Positions 7,505-16,255 of a stretch of 64,000 nt of DNA are shown here, one piece after another (positions within the stretch are counted from its first letter, which is position 1; the number at the start of each line of letters is the position of its first letter). This DNA is from Hyphomicrobiaceae bacterium. GTDB lineage: Bacteria > Pseudomonadota > Alphaproteobacteria > Rhizobiales > Xanthobacteraceae. Below the pieces are notes generated by a model. It saw only the letters and a program-made list of their open reading frames with translations. It did no database searches and was not told the origin of the DNA. The stretch is taken from positions 62,001 to 126,000 of the forward strand of contig JAJPJB010000069.1 in NCBI GenBank assembly GCA_021324465.1, read 5' to 3'. A program made the translations under genes and the position numbers.

Positions 7505-8740
7505 TTATGCGGTTTTAAGCAATTCAATCGCCGCGGCGCGTCGCTGGTTAGCGATCATGGCGGTGCGCAGCAAAAATTTTCGTGCGCGCTGCGGATCGGC
7601 AGCCGTCTCGCGCAATTCGTCAAGATTGCGCCTGCGCGCCTTTGGATCGCGCGCTTCCAGCCGCTTCTTGTTGGCGATGGACTGCTCCTGCACGAATTCG
7701 ATCGCCACAGTGCGGCGCTGCAGATTGTAGAGATCGAGCAAGTGATCGGGCGCCCTTTCGAGCAGAATGCGTGCGAGCTTTTCCGACAGATTTGCCGCGT
7801 CCTGAATGCCGCTGTTCAGTCCCATGCCGCCGATCGGATTGTTGACATGGGCGGCGTCGCCGGCGAGCAAGACGCGGCCTTTCCTGAAAGTCTCGGCGAC
7901 GCGCTGATGCGTCACATACAGATTGCGATGCACGATCTCATAGGGCGTCGCCGCAGGGAAAAACGACTGGATGCGCGCCTGCACGCCGGCATCGCTCAAT
8001 ATCTCGCTCTCGCTCAGCGCCGGGTCGGCGGGATAGACGGTGCGCCACAGGCCAGGCGGACCGTCGGCCGCAACCTTGAAGCAATTGCACCACTCGCCGG
8101 GATCGGCAAAATAGCTGCGGTAGCAATAGCCGCGGTGGGCTTCGAAATCATAGGGCGTCGTCAGCACGATGAAGCGCTCCGGCCAGGTAAAGCCTGTAAA
8201 GGCGATGCCGGCCTGCTTTCGCACTTGGCTGCGCCCGCCGTCGGCTCCGATCAGATAAGCTCCTTTATGCGAGGTCTCGCCGGAGGGGCTGCGCACCTTG
8301 ATGCTGACATTGCTGGCCGTCTGGGCGATATCGACGACCTCGTGATCGAACAAGACCTCGACATTGCGTAATTTCTGCAGCCGTGCCAGCAGAAGCTTCG
8401 CGGTCTTGAACTGCTCGCACTGGATCACGAATGGGTGCCGGGTGTCGTGTTTCAGCACGGCATGATCGAATGTAGCAATGAGTTCACCGCTCGGTCGATC
8501 CCAGAATTGAAAGATCGGCGCCGTGAGCCCGATGCGCGCCATGTCGTCGGCAAGCCCGTCGATGTCGAGGAGATCGAGCGTCGCCGGATGGGTCGTGGCG
8601 GCGCGCGGATCGGCCTGCGGGCCGCTATTGTTGTCGAACAGCCGCACCGGTAGGCCGCTGCGCCCGAGCAGCCAGGCGCAGAGCAGGCCAACCGGACCGC
8701 CGCCGGCGATCAAAACTCGACGCTGGTCTGTCGTCGTCAC
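7505..8740 (-). CDS. FAD-dependent aromatic-ring monooxygenase (PHBH/UbiH/MhpA-like)
   Basis: A 411-residue class A flavoprotein monooxygenase. It begins with the Rossmann FAD motif VLIAGGGPVGLLCAWLLGRSG, has the middle DG-type motif IGADGGRSQVRK, and the third FAD motif GRVLLAGDAAHVNNPIGGMGLNSGIQDA (GD-x3-H/NPIGG), typical of enzymes that hydroxylate phenolic or related aromatic acids with NAD(P)H and O2. The GTG at 8740 is the likely start because AGGTGGAG is 6 bases upstream and the N-terminus then matches the family (VTTTDQRRVLIAGGG); the 20 extra residues of the longer frame do not. Divergent from the UbiD-like gene, suggesting a shared promoter region at 8741-8953. Confidence 0.9.
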   Translation of the reverse strand: MTTTDQRRVLIAGGGPVGLLCAWLLGRSGLPVRLFDNNSGPQADPRAATTHPATLDLLDIDGLADDMARIGLTAPIFQFWDRPSGELIATFDHAVLKHDTRHPFVIQCEQFKTAKLLLARLQKLRNVEVLFDHEVVDIAQTASNVSIKVRSPSGETSHKGAYLIGADGGRSQVRKQAGIAFTGFTWPERFIVLTTPYDFEAHRGYCYRSYFADPGEWCNCFKVAADGPPGLWRTVYPADPALSESEILSDAGVQARIQSFFPAATPYEIVHRNLYVTHQRVAETFRKGRVLLAGDAAHVNNPIGGMGLNSGIQDAANLSEKLARILLERAPDHLLDLYNLQRRTVAIEFVQEQSIANKKRLEARDPKARRRNLDELRETAADPQRARKFLLRTAMIANQRRAAAIELLKTA

Positions 8741-8953
8741 GCGAAACTCCACCTGGCGGGCCGAGCGGCCCAGTATGCAGACCGGCGGCCGTCCCGCCAA
8801 ATCTTCGAGCGCGCCAGCACTGCGGGCGCCGAAGAGCCGTGCCCGCGGCCCTGCTTCCGCGGCATTCTAAACGTGAAAGGCCGCTTTCTTGACAGCGCCG
8901 GCCGGGACAGCGCAGAACGGCCCGCTCACATCGGACAATTCCTTAGCGGACCA

Positions 8954-10477
8954 ATGACGATTGAACGAAAACCGGTCGCGTTCGGCGACATCAGGGGCTG
9001 GATCAAGGCGCTCGACACGGCGGGCGAATTGCAGCGCGTGGAGGCTGAAGTCGATTGGAATATCGAGCTCGGCACCATTGCACGGCTGGCGCAAGGCGCT
9101 GGCACCGGCCCTGCGGTGCTGTTCCGCAATATCCGCGATTACGGCGCCAATGCGCGCTGCCGGCAAGTATTCACCGGTGGCCTCTCCAGCCCGCGCCGCG
9201 TCGCGATGATGCTGGGGCTGCCGCCCGAAACGCATCCGCGCGAACTGGTCAAGCTCGGCCGCACCGTTCTCACCGGCTGCGTGCCGCCGCGCGTTGTCAA
9301 TACCGGTCCGGTGAAGGAGAACATTGTCAAAGGCGATGATATCGACCTCTACGAATTACCGGTGCCGCAATGGAACAGGGTCGACGGCGGCCGCTACATT
9401 ATGACCTACGGCGGTGTCGTCACCAAAGACCCGGATACCGGCGTGATGAATGTCGGCATCTATCGCGGCATGATCGCGGGCAAGAACAAGATTCCAATCC
9501 TGATGTGGCGGGCTCAGCACATCGGCCACCACGTCACGGCTTGGCAGCAGGCCGGGCACAAGGAAATGCCGATCGCGGTTGCCATCGGCTGGGAGCCGGC
9601 GCTCGGCTTTGTGGCGGGCTCGCCGGTGCCAAAAGGCCTGTGCGAATATGACGTCATGGGCGCAGTGCGCGGCGCGCCGGTCGACCTCGTGCGCTGCGAG
9701 ACCGTCGATCTGCACGTGCCGGCGAGCGCCGAGATCGTCATCGAAGGCTATCTCGATCTCGACCCCGAGACCTACACGATGGAAGGTCCTTTCGCCGAGG
9801 TCACCGGCTATGTCGCTGGCGACCGTTCGCCCAAGCCGACCATTCGCGTCACCTGTATCACCCACCGCAAGGATCCGATTTTTCGCGGCACGATCGAAGG
9901 CTCCATGCCGGGCTCCTATTCCGAAAACGGCGTGTGCTCCTCGATCATGCGCGCGGCGACGGCCTGGAACGTGCTCGACCGCGCCGGCGTGCCGGGCGTT
10001 ACCGATGTGTGGTGCCCGCCGGTGCAGGCCGGCGTGAATATTCTCGTGCAGATCAAGCAGAGCTATCGCGGTCAGGCCAAGCAGGTGGCCAATGCGTTAT
10101 GGGGCTCCTCGGCCGGGCACGTGCGCTACAAGCACGTCACCGTGGTCGACGATGACATCGACATCCACGATTATGCCGCGGTCGATTGGGCGATCGCCTA
10201 TCGCGTCAATGCCGGCGACGACGACATCGTCATCATGCCGGCGACTTTCGGCTTGGGACTCGATCCGTCGACGCGCAAGCGCGATCGCAACACTTCGCTC
10301 TATGGGACCGGCAAATGGAATCGCATGCTGATCGATGCCACGATCAATCTCGACCATGATCCCGATCCCGAGCTCGGCGGCGCGCGCTTTCCGCCGACAG
10401 CGTGGCCTGACAAGGCCGATGTCGATGCTGTCAAGGCGCGCTGGAGCGAGCTGGGATTTGATAGGACGAGCCGCTAG
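8954..10477 (+). CDS. UbiD-family prenylated-FMN decarboxylase
   Basis: A 507-residue UbiD-family enzyme. Features seen: the N-terminal FGDIRGWIKAL start, ELPVPQWNRVDGGRYIMTYGGVVTKDPDTG with the metal/prFMN-binding N and R residues, MEGPFAEVTGY (the E of the E-R-E network), and ITHRKDPIFRGTIEG. These enzymes reversibly decarboxylate aromatic or acrylic acids using prenylated FMN made by a UbiX; no ubiX is in the window. The start at 8954 (MTIERKP) matches the family better than 8873. UbiQ synthesis UbiD would be about 490-500 residues, but the context (monooxygenase, MFS, dehalogenase) points to a catabolic decarboxylase; which one remains open. Confidence 0.85.
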   Translation: MTIERKPVAFGDIRGWIKALDTAGELQRVEAEVDWNIELGTIARLAQGAGTGPAVLFRNIRDYGANARCRQVFTGGLSSPRRVAMMLGLPPETHPRELVKLGRTVLTGCVPPRVVNTGPVKENIVKGDDIDLYELPVPQWNRVDGGRYIMTYGGVVTKDPDTGVMNVGIYRGMIAGKNKIPILMWRAQHIGHHVTAWQQAGHKEMPIAVAIGWEPALGFVAGSPVPKGLCEYDVMGAVRGAPVDLVRCETVDLHVPASAEIVIEGYLDLDPETYTMEGPFAEVTGYVAGDRSPKPTIRVTCITHRKDPIFRGTIEGSMPGSYSENGVCSSIMRAATAWNVLDRAGVPGVTDVWCPPVQAGVNILVQIKQSYRGQAKQVANALWGSSAGHVRYKHVTVVDDDIDIHDYAAVDWAIAYRVNAGDDDIVIMPATFGLGLDPSTRKRDRNTSLYGTGKWNRMLIDATINLDHDPDPELGGARFPPTAWPDKADVDAVKARWSELGFDRTSR

Positions 10478-10480
10478 CTG

Positions 10481-10503
10481 TCATTCGGCGCAGGCCGAAA
10501 TCC
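10481..10503. repeat. Palindromic intergenic repeat after ubiD-like gene
   Basis: CATTCGGCGCAGGCCGAAATCC: stem TTCGGC, loop GCAG, stem GCCGAA (10484-10499), beginning 6 bases after the stop. It shares the CATTC-arm-GCA-arm-GAA-TC plan with the repeats at 4451 and 43494, suggesting one dispersed family that caps + strand transcripts here. Confidence 0.55.
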
Positions 10504-10577
10504 ATGACGCTGGGCTACGTGCTTTCTGCGCGGACTGTGAAAGGGTCCCTGCTTTCGCCCGGGCGCGCGCCATTGTC

Positions 10578-11177
10578 CTATCCCGGCACTGGTAAAAGCG
10601 GCTTGCCGTCCGGCACCTGCATATCAAAAGCGGTGAGCAGCGCCGCGGTTGCGGCGTAATTGCCCATCAACATGACCAGTTCGACCAAAGTGGTCGGATC
10701 GAACAGGGCTTTGACGCGTGCATAGGCCGCCGACGTCACTCTGTGGTCGCGGAAAATCTGGCGGCCGAATTCGATGACGGCGGCGTCCGGCTCGTCGAGA
10801 CCGTCCGTGTCTTTACGGAATTTGATTGTGTCGATAACGGCTTGCGGCACGCCGGCTTTCAAGGCTTCCGGCTCGTGCGCAGCCCATTCGAACTGGCTGT
10901 CCATCTCCCGTGCCACAGTGAGAATCGCGACTTCGCGGACGATCGGCCCATAGGCGGCCTCGTGCCGCAGATAGTCAGTAATCGCATTCATTGGCTCGTT
11001 GGTCTTGGGGCTATAGAGGCGAATGCCGCCGGGTCCGCGCAGTCCCACAATCGTCTTCCCGGGCGTAGCGACGCGGTCATAGGCGCGTTTGCCGGCCTCG
11101 TCCAAGTCTTCGCGCCTGCGCAGCGGCAGGCGGCAGCCCGATTGCGGATCAACGTCGGGAGGAGTCTCTCTCCCCAT
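10578..11177 (-). CDS. Carboxymuconolactone decarboxylase-like (AhpD fold) protein
   Basis: A 199-residue alpha-helical protein of the CMD/AhpD superfamily, with the central region REVAILTVAREMDSQFEWAAHEPEALKAG typical of the group found in aromatic-degradation clusters; the E-W-x2-H motif is present, whereas the C-x2-C redox pair of AhpD-type peroxidase partners is absent. So a lactone decarboxylase or hydratase-like role is more likely than antioxidant activity, but the substrate is unknown. GAGG six bases before ATG 11177 supports the start. It is divergent from the dehalogenase-like gene (118-base gap). Confidence 0.8.
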   Translation of the reverse strand: MGRETPPDVDPQSGCRLPLRRREDLDEAGKRAYDRVATPGKTIVGLRGPGGIRLYSPKTNEPMNAITDYLRHEAAYGPIVREVAILTVAREMDSQFEWAAHEPEALKAGVPQAVIDTIKFRKDTDGLDEPDAAVIEFGRQIFRDHRVTSAAYARVKALFDPTTLVELVMLMGNYAATAALLTAFDMQVPDGKPLLPVPG

Positions 11178-11295
11178 CGCATTCCTCGCTGTTTGCGGTG
11201 ACCGCTATGCGCCAAATCGCATGGCGGCGTGTTGCGAAAGCTTCGACTTTACAGGATCATTCGCTCTCCGCGAATATCAGGGTTGAAGCGCGTCC

Positions 11296-12198
11296 ATGTT
11301 CGAAGGCTTTACCCGCACCGAGATCAAAACCTCAGGCGCACGCATCGTAACCGTCTATGGCGGCAAGGGTCCGCCGCTTCTGCTTATGCATGGCAATCCG
11401 TTCAGCCATCTGTCATGGCACAGATTTGCGCCCAAATTGGCCGAAGAATTTTTTGTGGTCGCGACCGATCTTCGCGGCTATGGCGATTCCGAAAAGGTGC
11501 CGGGCGGCGCAAATCATATCAATTATTCGTTCCGCGCCATGGCGCAGGATCAGATCGAGGTGATGGCGGCGCTCGGCCACGCGCGCTTCTATGCCGCCGG
11601 TCACGATCGTGGCGCCCGGGTGCTGCATCGCATGTGCCTCGATCATCCAAACAGCGTCGCGCGCGCTGCCATCCTTGACATCATTCCGCAACATCATCTG
11701 TTCAACAACATAACCAAGGCCTGGGGCACATTCTCATGGCATTGGTTCTTCATGATTCAGCCCTATGACTTTCCCGAACGTCTGATGAGCGCGGATCCAG
11801 ATTTTTTCATCGAGAAGAAGCTCGCCAAGACCAGCCAAGGCTTGAGCTTCTTCGATCCGGCCGCGCTCGCCGAATACAAGCGTTACTTCCGCAATCCGGC
11901 CACCGTTCACGCCATGTGTGAAGATTATCGCGCCACCGCCGGCGTCGATCTCGATATGGACACCAAGGATTTCGAGGCCGGCCGGAAGATTGACTGTCCG
12001 GTGCTGGTGTTGTGGGGGGCGACCGGCGGTGTCGGCCGCAACAGCAGGCCGTCGCCCGGCGCGATCTGGCAGCGCTATGCAAGCGACATCCGCGGCGCGA
12101 GAGCCGTGCCGAGCGGGCACTACCTCATGGATGAAGCGCCGCAGGAGACATACGCGGAGCTGCGCGAATTTTTTGCCGCGGGCGAGCTGCAATGGTGA
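11296..12198 (+). CDS. Haloacetate (fluoroacetate) dehalogenase-like alpha/beta hydrolase
   Basis: A 300-residue alpha/beta hydrolase. The complete catalytic set known for fluoroacetate dehalogenases is seen at equivalent positions: nucleophile D104 in GHDRGARV with R105 and R108 that hold the carboxylate, D128, the halide-site H149-W150 and Y211, and H275 (SGHYLMDEAP). In that family the Asp attacks the alpha carbon to give a hydroxyacid and halide. The oxyanion region is HGNP (N34) instead of the HGFP usual in fluoroacetate dehalogenases; HGNP is more typical of haloalkane dehalogenases. Serine hydrolases of this fold have S in place of D104, so it is not an ordinary esterase; epoxide hydrolase remains the main alternative but would need two cap tyrosines that I do not see clearly. 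Substrate assignment is inference. Confidence 0.75.
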   Translation: MFEGFTRTEIKTSGARIVTVYGGKGPPLLLMHGNPFSHLSWHRFAPKLAEEFFVVATDLRGYGDSEKVPGGANHINYSFRAMAQDQIEVMAALGHARFYAAGHDRGARVLHRMCLDHPNSVARAAILDIIPQHHLFNNITKAWGTFSWHWFFMIQPYDFPERLMSADPDFFIEKKLAKTSQGLSFFDPAALAEYKRYFRNPATVHAMCEDYRATAGVDLDMDTKDFEAGRKIDCPVLVLWGATGGVGRNSRPSPGAIWQRYASDIRGARAVPSGHYLMDEAPQETYAELREFFAAGELQW

Positions 12199-12294
12199 CC
12201 TGCGTTTGTCGGGGCAGCGCAGCGCGGGTGATGCGCTGCTGACTTGGGATCGTTGCCAACGTCGAGCGCGGGAAATTCTCGGAAGCGTATTCTA

Positions 12295-13344
12295 TCAACT
12301 CGCCTGCGGCGCCGGCTCGGCAAGAAAATTTCTCATTGCGTACCACAACAAGTGCCGGCTTCTGCCGAACGCTTCACTGTGTGAAGTACCGGGCAGGATC
12401 ACATATTGTCGATCGCCGTTCGGCAATTGCCTGAAGAAATCGAGCAGGTCTTCGTTGGTCGAATTGCCGTCCCATTCGCCGCGCGTCATCAAGACCGGGG
12501 AGAGGAGCTTTGTAGGATCGACCAGCGGCAAGTTCGCCGCCATATCCACATAGGTGCCGCTTGGCACCGTGTCGCCAAATTTCATCTCGCTCGCGACCAA
12601 CGCCTCGGCGACAGCCGGATCATAGGCCGCGGGATGGCCATCGCGGGTGAAAATGGAGTGGATCATCGCGGCGTCGCGTTTGCGCCGCGGATTGGCGCGC
12701 AACTCGGCGAGCCGCGCCTGGCGGCGCTGGATTTCGGCGGCGCCGTTTCCCTTATAGGTGAACGCAGCAAGGATCAGCCGGTCGACCCGCTCCGGCGCAC
12801 TCTGGGCAAAGGCGCCGGCGCGGATGGCGCCGGACGATTCGCCGAAGAAATGGTATTTCGTGCGGCCTGTTTCGCGCTGCAGCACGGCCGTGGCAGCCTT
12901 GAGATCCTCGACGCCTGAGGCGATGTCGGAATTTCCCGATGTGACGGTCGAGTGGCCATAGCCCTCGTGGTCCATGGTCCAGACGTCGAAACCATGGCGC
13001 GCGAACACATTCATCAGCGAATATTCGCCTTTGCCGGGCACGGTTAGATCGTAGCTGGACCGCGACGACAGCGATGAGCCATGCACCAGGAACAGCACCG
13101 GAAGCGTTGCGGCGTCTGCCCCGGGAGCGCCGACCCGTTTGCGAAACATGTACAGCTTCACGGCGCCTTTGTTGGCCCAATATTCGCCGCTCCAGACGTC
13201 TGCGGTCGCCGCTTGCGTCGCAGTTGGATCGGCTTGTGCCGGGCCTATGCCTAAGCGCGCGGCAAGGCCGAGAGCGGCGCCAAAACCGCCACCAAGGCCG
13301 GCACCGGCAATCAGGGTACGTCGTGCCAAGCGATATTCACTCAT
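12295..13344 (-). CDS. Tat-exported alpha/beta hydrolase
   Basis: A 349-residue alpha/beta hydrolase with a twin-arginine signal (ARRTLIAGAGLGGGFGAALG, cleavage near AQA, residue 38). The fold is shown by FLVHGSS (oxyanion loop), the nucleophile elbow G-E-S170-S-G, and a late TSH histidine at PGTSHSEAF. Probably a periplasmic esterase or lactonase, folded in the cytoplasm before export. It converges with the dehalogenase-like gene (about 96 bases between the two stops), so the two are not one operon. Substrate unknown. Confidence 0.8.
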   Translation of the reverse strand: MSEYRLARRTLIAGAGLGGGFGAALGLAARLGIGPAQADPTATQAATADVWSGEYWANKGAVKLYMFRKRVGAPGADAATLPVLFLVHGSSLSSRSSYDLTVPGKGEYSLMNVFARHGFDVWTMDHEGYGHSTVTSGNSDIASGVEDLKAATAVLQRETGRTKYHFFGESSGAIRAGAFAQSAPERVDRLILAAFTYKGNGAAEIQRRQARLAELRANPRRKRDAAMIHSIFTRDGHPAAYDPAVAEALVASEMKFGDTVPSGTYVDMAANLPLVDPTKLLSPVLMTRGEWDGNSTNEDLLDFFRQLPNGDRQYVILPGTSHSEAFGRSRHLLWYAMRNFLAEPAPQAS

Positions 13345-13752
13345 TGCGCCCTCTCTATGCCCTATGGGCGGGTTTTTGCATATTGGGTCGTTTCCTCGGC
13401 GCCTTCACCAGGGTAATGGGCCCGGTGGCAAGAGAGGTGGGGTGTGGCCAAACATCGCGCAGCTGCGCAAGCCTTTATGCATAAATGCCGACATAAATGG
13501 GCGGGACACAACAGGCGGGAAACAGGTAGAACGGCCGCTCTCGCCCGAGCCTGGACTGTCTGCTAGGGGACCGTTTCCCTCGGGCGATTCCGGATTTTCG
13601 CGGGCCGCCCGTTCTGCAACGAGTTTGGAACCTATGGGACGTCATAGACTGCGTAGGGCCTGCATATGGCGAGTGCAGCCCTTCATGCTTTTGTGCGAGT
13701 CTGTTGGCTGACGGCCAGATCTTTGCACCAGTAGAGCGGGACGAGGCGATCG
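13345..13752. other. 408-base divergent intergenic region with two palindromes
   Basis: Between the Tat hydrolase (-) and the UPF0104 protein (+) I find no convincing gene. Two perfect 12-bp palindromes lie 5 bases apart: GCGCAGCTGCGC (13457-13468) and TTTATGCATAAA (13474-13485), possible operator sites. The remainder has GC-rich imperfect inverted repeats with CCCTCGGGCG/CGCGGGCCGCC-like arms and no recognised motif. Confidence 0.4.
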
Positions 13753-14808
13753 ATGGATGCGCAAGCAGCTGGTCCGGAACGCGGTGTGGTGAAGACGCTG
13801 CGCGGCAGCGCACGCGTTTTCGACCGCCGAGTCGGCTGGAGTCGGCTGGGCTGTCTCATCAGTCTGACCATGATCATCGTCGCAGTGGTGGTGCTCTACC
13901 GCATCCTGCACGATATTGATCCGGATGAGCTGATCGACGCGTTGGAAGCGACCGACTGGAGGACGTTGGTCTTTGCCGGCCTGTTCGTCGCAGGCGGTTA
14001 TCTGACGCTGACCTTTTACGATCTGTTTGCGCTGCGCACCATCGGCCGCAAGGAGGTGCCGTACAGGGTGGCGGCTTTGGCCGGCTTCACCAGCTATGCG
14101 GTCGGCCACAATGTCGGCGCCAGTGTCTTTTCCGGCGGCGCGGTGCGCTACCGCATCTACTCGAACTGGGGCCTTTCCGTCATCGAGGTGACCAAGATTT
14201 GTTTCGTTGCCGGGCTTACTTTCTGGCTCGGCAATGCCACGGTGCTGGGGCTTGGCGTCCTGCATGCGCCGCAGGCGGCGCGCGCCATCGATCAATTGCC
14301 ACCATGGTGTAATCGCATCGCTGCGCTGGTGATTCTTGCTTTGCTGATTGGTTATGTTGCCTGGGTCTGGGCCAAGCCGCGCGTGATCGGTCGCGACGGC
14401 TGGCAGGTCACCCTGCCGGGCGGCCCGCTGACCCTGCTGCAGATCGGCATCGGCATTCTCGATCTCGGCTGCTGCGCGGCCGCGATGTATATGCTGGTAC
14501 CTGACGAGCCTAACCTCGGCTTTGTGACCGTGGCCGTAATCTTTGTCGCCGCCACGCTTCTTGGTTTTGCCAGTCACGCGCCGGGCGGTCTCGGCGTGTT
14601 TGATGCGGCGATGATGGTCGCGCTCTGGCAATTCGACAAGGAAGACTTGTTGGCGGGTCTGCTACTGTTCCGGCTACTTTATTACATTATCCCCTTCATC
14701 CTTTCGCTCGCGGTGCTCGGCGTGCGCGAAGTCTTGCTCGGCCGTGCAGCGCGGCGCATAAGTCAGGCGATACCGCGCGACGCCTCGAATGCACTAAAAC
14801 GGGACTGA
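13753..14808 (+). CDS. UPF0104/YbhN (lysylphosphatidylglycerol-synthetase transmembrane-like) protein
   Basis: A 351-residue inner-membrane protein with about eight predicted hydrophobic helices and the family marks FTSYAVGHNVGASVFSGGAVRYRIY and, late, ASHAPGGLGVFDAAM. The family is the flippase-like transmembrane domain found in MprF, here without the cytoplasmic aminoacyl transferase domain, so it would move or organise a lipid and not synthesise one. It lies 123 bases upstream of phoR on the same strand; a link to membrane changes under phosphate limitation is only a suggestion from location. Confidence 0.8.
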   Translation: MDAQAAGPERGVVKTLRGSARVFDRRVGWSRLGCLISLTMIIVAVVVLYRILHDIDPDELIDALEATDWRTLVFAGLFVAGGYLTLTFYDLFALRTIGRKEVPYRVAALAGFTSYAVGHNVGASVFSGGAVRYRIYSNWGLSVIEVTKICFVAGLTFWLGNATVLGLGVLHAPQAARAIDQLPPWCNRIAALVILALLIGYVAWVWAKPRVIGRDGWQVTLPGGPLTLLQIGIGILDLGCCAAAMYMLVPDEPNLGFVTVAVIFVAATLLGFASHAPGGLGVFDAAMMVALWQFDKEDLLAGLLLFRLLYYIIPFILSLAVLGVREVLLGRAARRISQAIPRDASNALKRD

Positions 14809-14931
14809 CGAAAGCGGCGCTAAAGTCAGGAATTTTTTTAGTGCCGACACTTCCCCGCATCGTGCCGGGAGCGCGTCGTCATTTGAAGCAAGCCGCGGGA
14901 TCGGGTGCGGAGTGCCGCCGCGAGGAATTCG

Positions 14932-16212
14932 ATGAGCTTGGCGGAAGATCGAGCGATGCTTACAGGCAAGCGCTGGCGCGGCGGTCGGCTGGTGATCGCG
15001 GCAGCCGCCATCGTCTTCGCCGGATTGGCATTCGCCGGCACTTTGCCGGTTGCCTATGCGATTGCCGGCTTCGCCATTGTCACAGCGGCGGCGGTGCTTG
15101 CGATCCGCACTGGCGAAGAGGAAGACCGCCGGCAGCCGATCGCGATTTCCGAACGCGGCGACGATCTCCTGCGCGCGGTGGTGGCAGGCCTGCCGGATCC
15201 TGTGGTTGCGCTAGACCGTGATGGACGGGTGATGGCGCTCAATGAACGGGCGCGGGCGCTGGCGCCGGCATTGCGACAGGGCGAGCCGGTGTCGTTTGCG
15301 CTGCGCATGCCGGAATTGATCGAAGCCATCGGCCGCGCCGCTGCCGAAGGGCGGGAACAACGCGTTGTCTATTCCGAGCGTGTGCCACTCGACCGCTGGT
15401 TCGAGACGATCGTCATGCCCGTAAAGCGCGAGCCCGGCGCAGCGCGCCCCGAACTTGTGCTGATGACGTTTCACGATCTGACGCCGCTGCGGCGCGTCGA
15501 AGAAATGCGCGCCGATTTCGTCGCCAATGCCAGCCATGAACTGCGCACACCGCTTGCGGCGTTGCTCGGCTTCATCGAAACATTACAAGGTTCGGCGCGT
15601 GAGGACGCCAAGGCGCGCGGGCGCTTCCTCGCAATTATGCAGGAGCAGGCGCGCCGCATGGCGCGGTTGATCGACGATCTGTTATCGCTGTCGCGCATCG
15701 AGTTGAACGCGCATCGGCGCCCTGACACGCCGGTCGACTTGGTGCCGATTGTCCGCCAAGTTGTTGACGGCTTGGAGACTTTGGCGCGCGACCGCGGCGT
15801 CACCCTGCAGATCGAGGCCAGCACCGCCCTGTCCGTGCGCGGCGATCACGACGAACTTGTCCGGGTGTTCGAAAATCTGGTCGAAAACGCGCTCAAATAT
15901 GGCGCCGCCGGTCGGCGTGTCGATATCAAAGTCGGCCTTGGCTCCTCGACCGACCGCGAACCCGAAGCGCAGGTGAGCGTGCGCGACTATGGTCCTGGTA
16001 TCGCGCCCGAGCATCTGCCCCGGCTGACCGAGCGCTTTTATCGCGTCGATGTCAGCGAGAGCCGGGCGCAAGGTGGGACTGGGCTTGGGCTTGCGCTTGT
16101 CAAACACATCCTCAACCGGCATCGCGGCCGCTTGACGATCGACAGCGCGCCAGGCGAGGGCGCCACATTTACCGTCCATCTACCCACCGCGGTTCCCGCC
16201 CATCAGAGATAA
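14932..16212 (+). CDS. phoR: PhoR phosphate-regulon sensor histidine kinase
   Basis: A 426-residue membrane histidine kinase. Order: two N-terminal transmembrane segments (about residues 16-60) with almost no periplasmic loop, as in PhoR; a PAS-like domain (DLLRAVVAGLPDPVVALDRDGRV); the HisKA box with phospho-acceptor H202 (ANASHELRTPL); and a HATPase_c with N box (ENLVENALKYG), G1 (DYGPGIAP) and G2 (GGTGLGLALVKHI). Start 14932 is used because GAGG lies 7 bases upstream; 14905 is possible. It phosphorylates PhoB when phosphate is low, with PhoU and the Pst complex as inhibitors. phoR is here separated from phoB by the whole pst-phoU set. Confidence 0.9.
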   Translation: MSLAEDRAMLTGKRWRGGRLVIAAAAIVFAGLAFAGTLPVAYAIAGFAIVTAAAVLAIRTGEEEDRRQPIAISERGDDLLRAVVAGLPDPVVALDRDGRVMALNERARALAPALRQGEPVSFALRMPELIEAIGRAAAEGREQRVVYSERVPLDRWFETIVMPVKREPGAARPELVLMTFHDLTPLRRVEEMRADFVANASHELRTPLAALLGFIETLQGSAREDAKARGRFLAIMQEQARRMARLIDDLLSLSRIELNAHRRPDTPVDLVPIVRQVVDGLETLARDRGVTLQIEASTALSVRGDHDELVRVFENLVENALKYGAAGRRVDIKVGLGSSTDREPEAQVSVRDYGPGIAPEHLPRLTERFYRVDVSESRAQGGTGLGLALVKHILNRHRGRLTIDSAPGEGATFTVHLPTAVPAHQR

Positions 16213-16237
16213 TGGCGCTCTATTTCAATAGCTTATG

Positions 16238-16255
16238 TTGTCATCTGGTTGTCAT
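16238..16255 (+). promoter_or_regulatory. Pho box upstream of pstS
   Basis: TTGTCAT-CTGG-TTGTCAT is a direct repeat of the PhoB half-site with 11-base periodicity, an excellent match to the CTGTCAT-N4-CTGTCAT consensus. A CATAGA-like -10 follows about 9 bases downstream (16264-16269), so PhoB would substitute for the -35 contact. It directs pstSCAB-phoU-phoB transcription, making PhoB autoregulatory. Confidence 0.85.
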
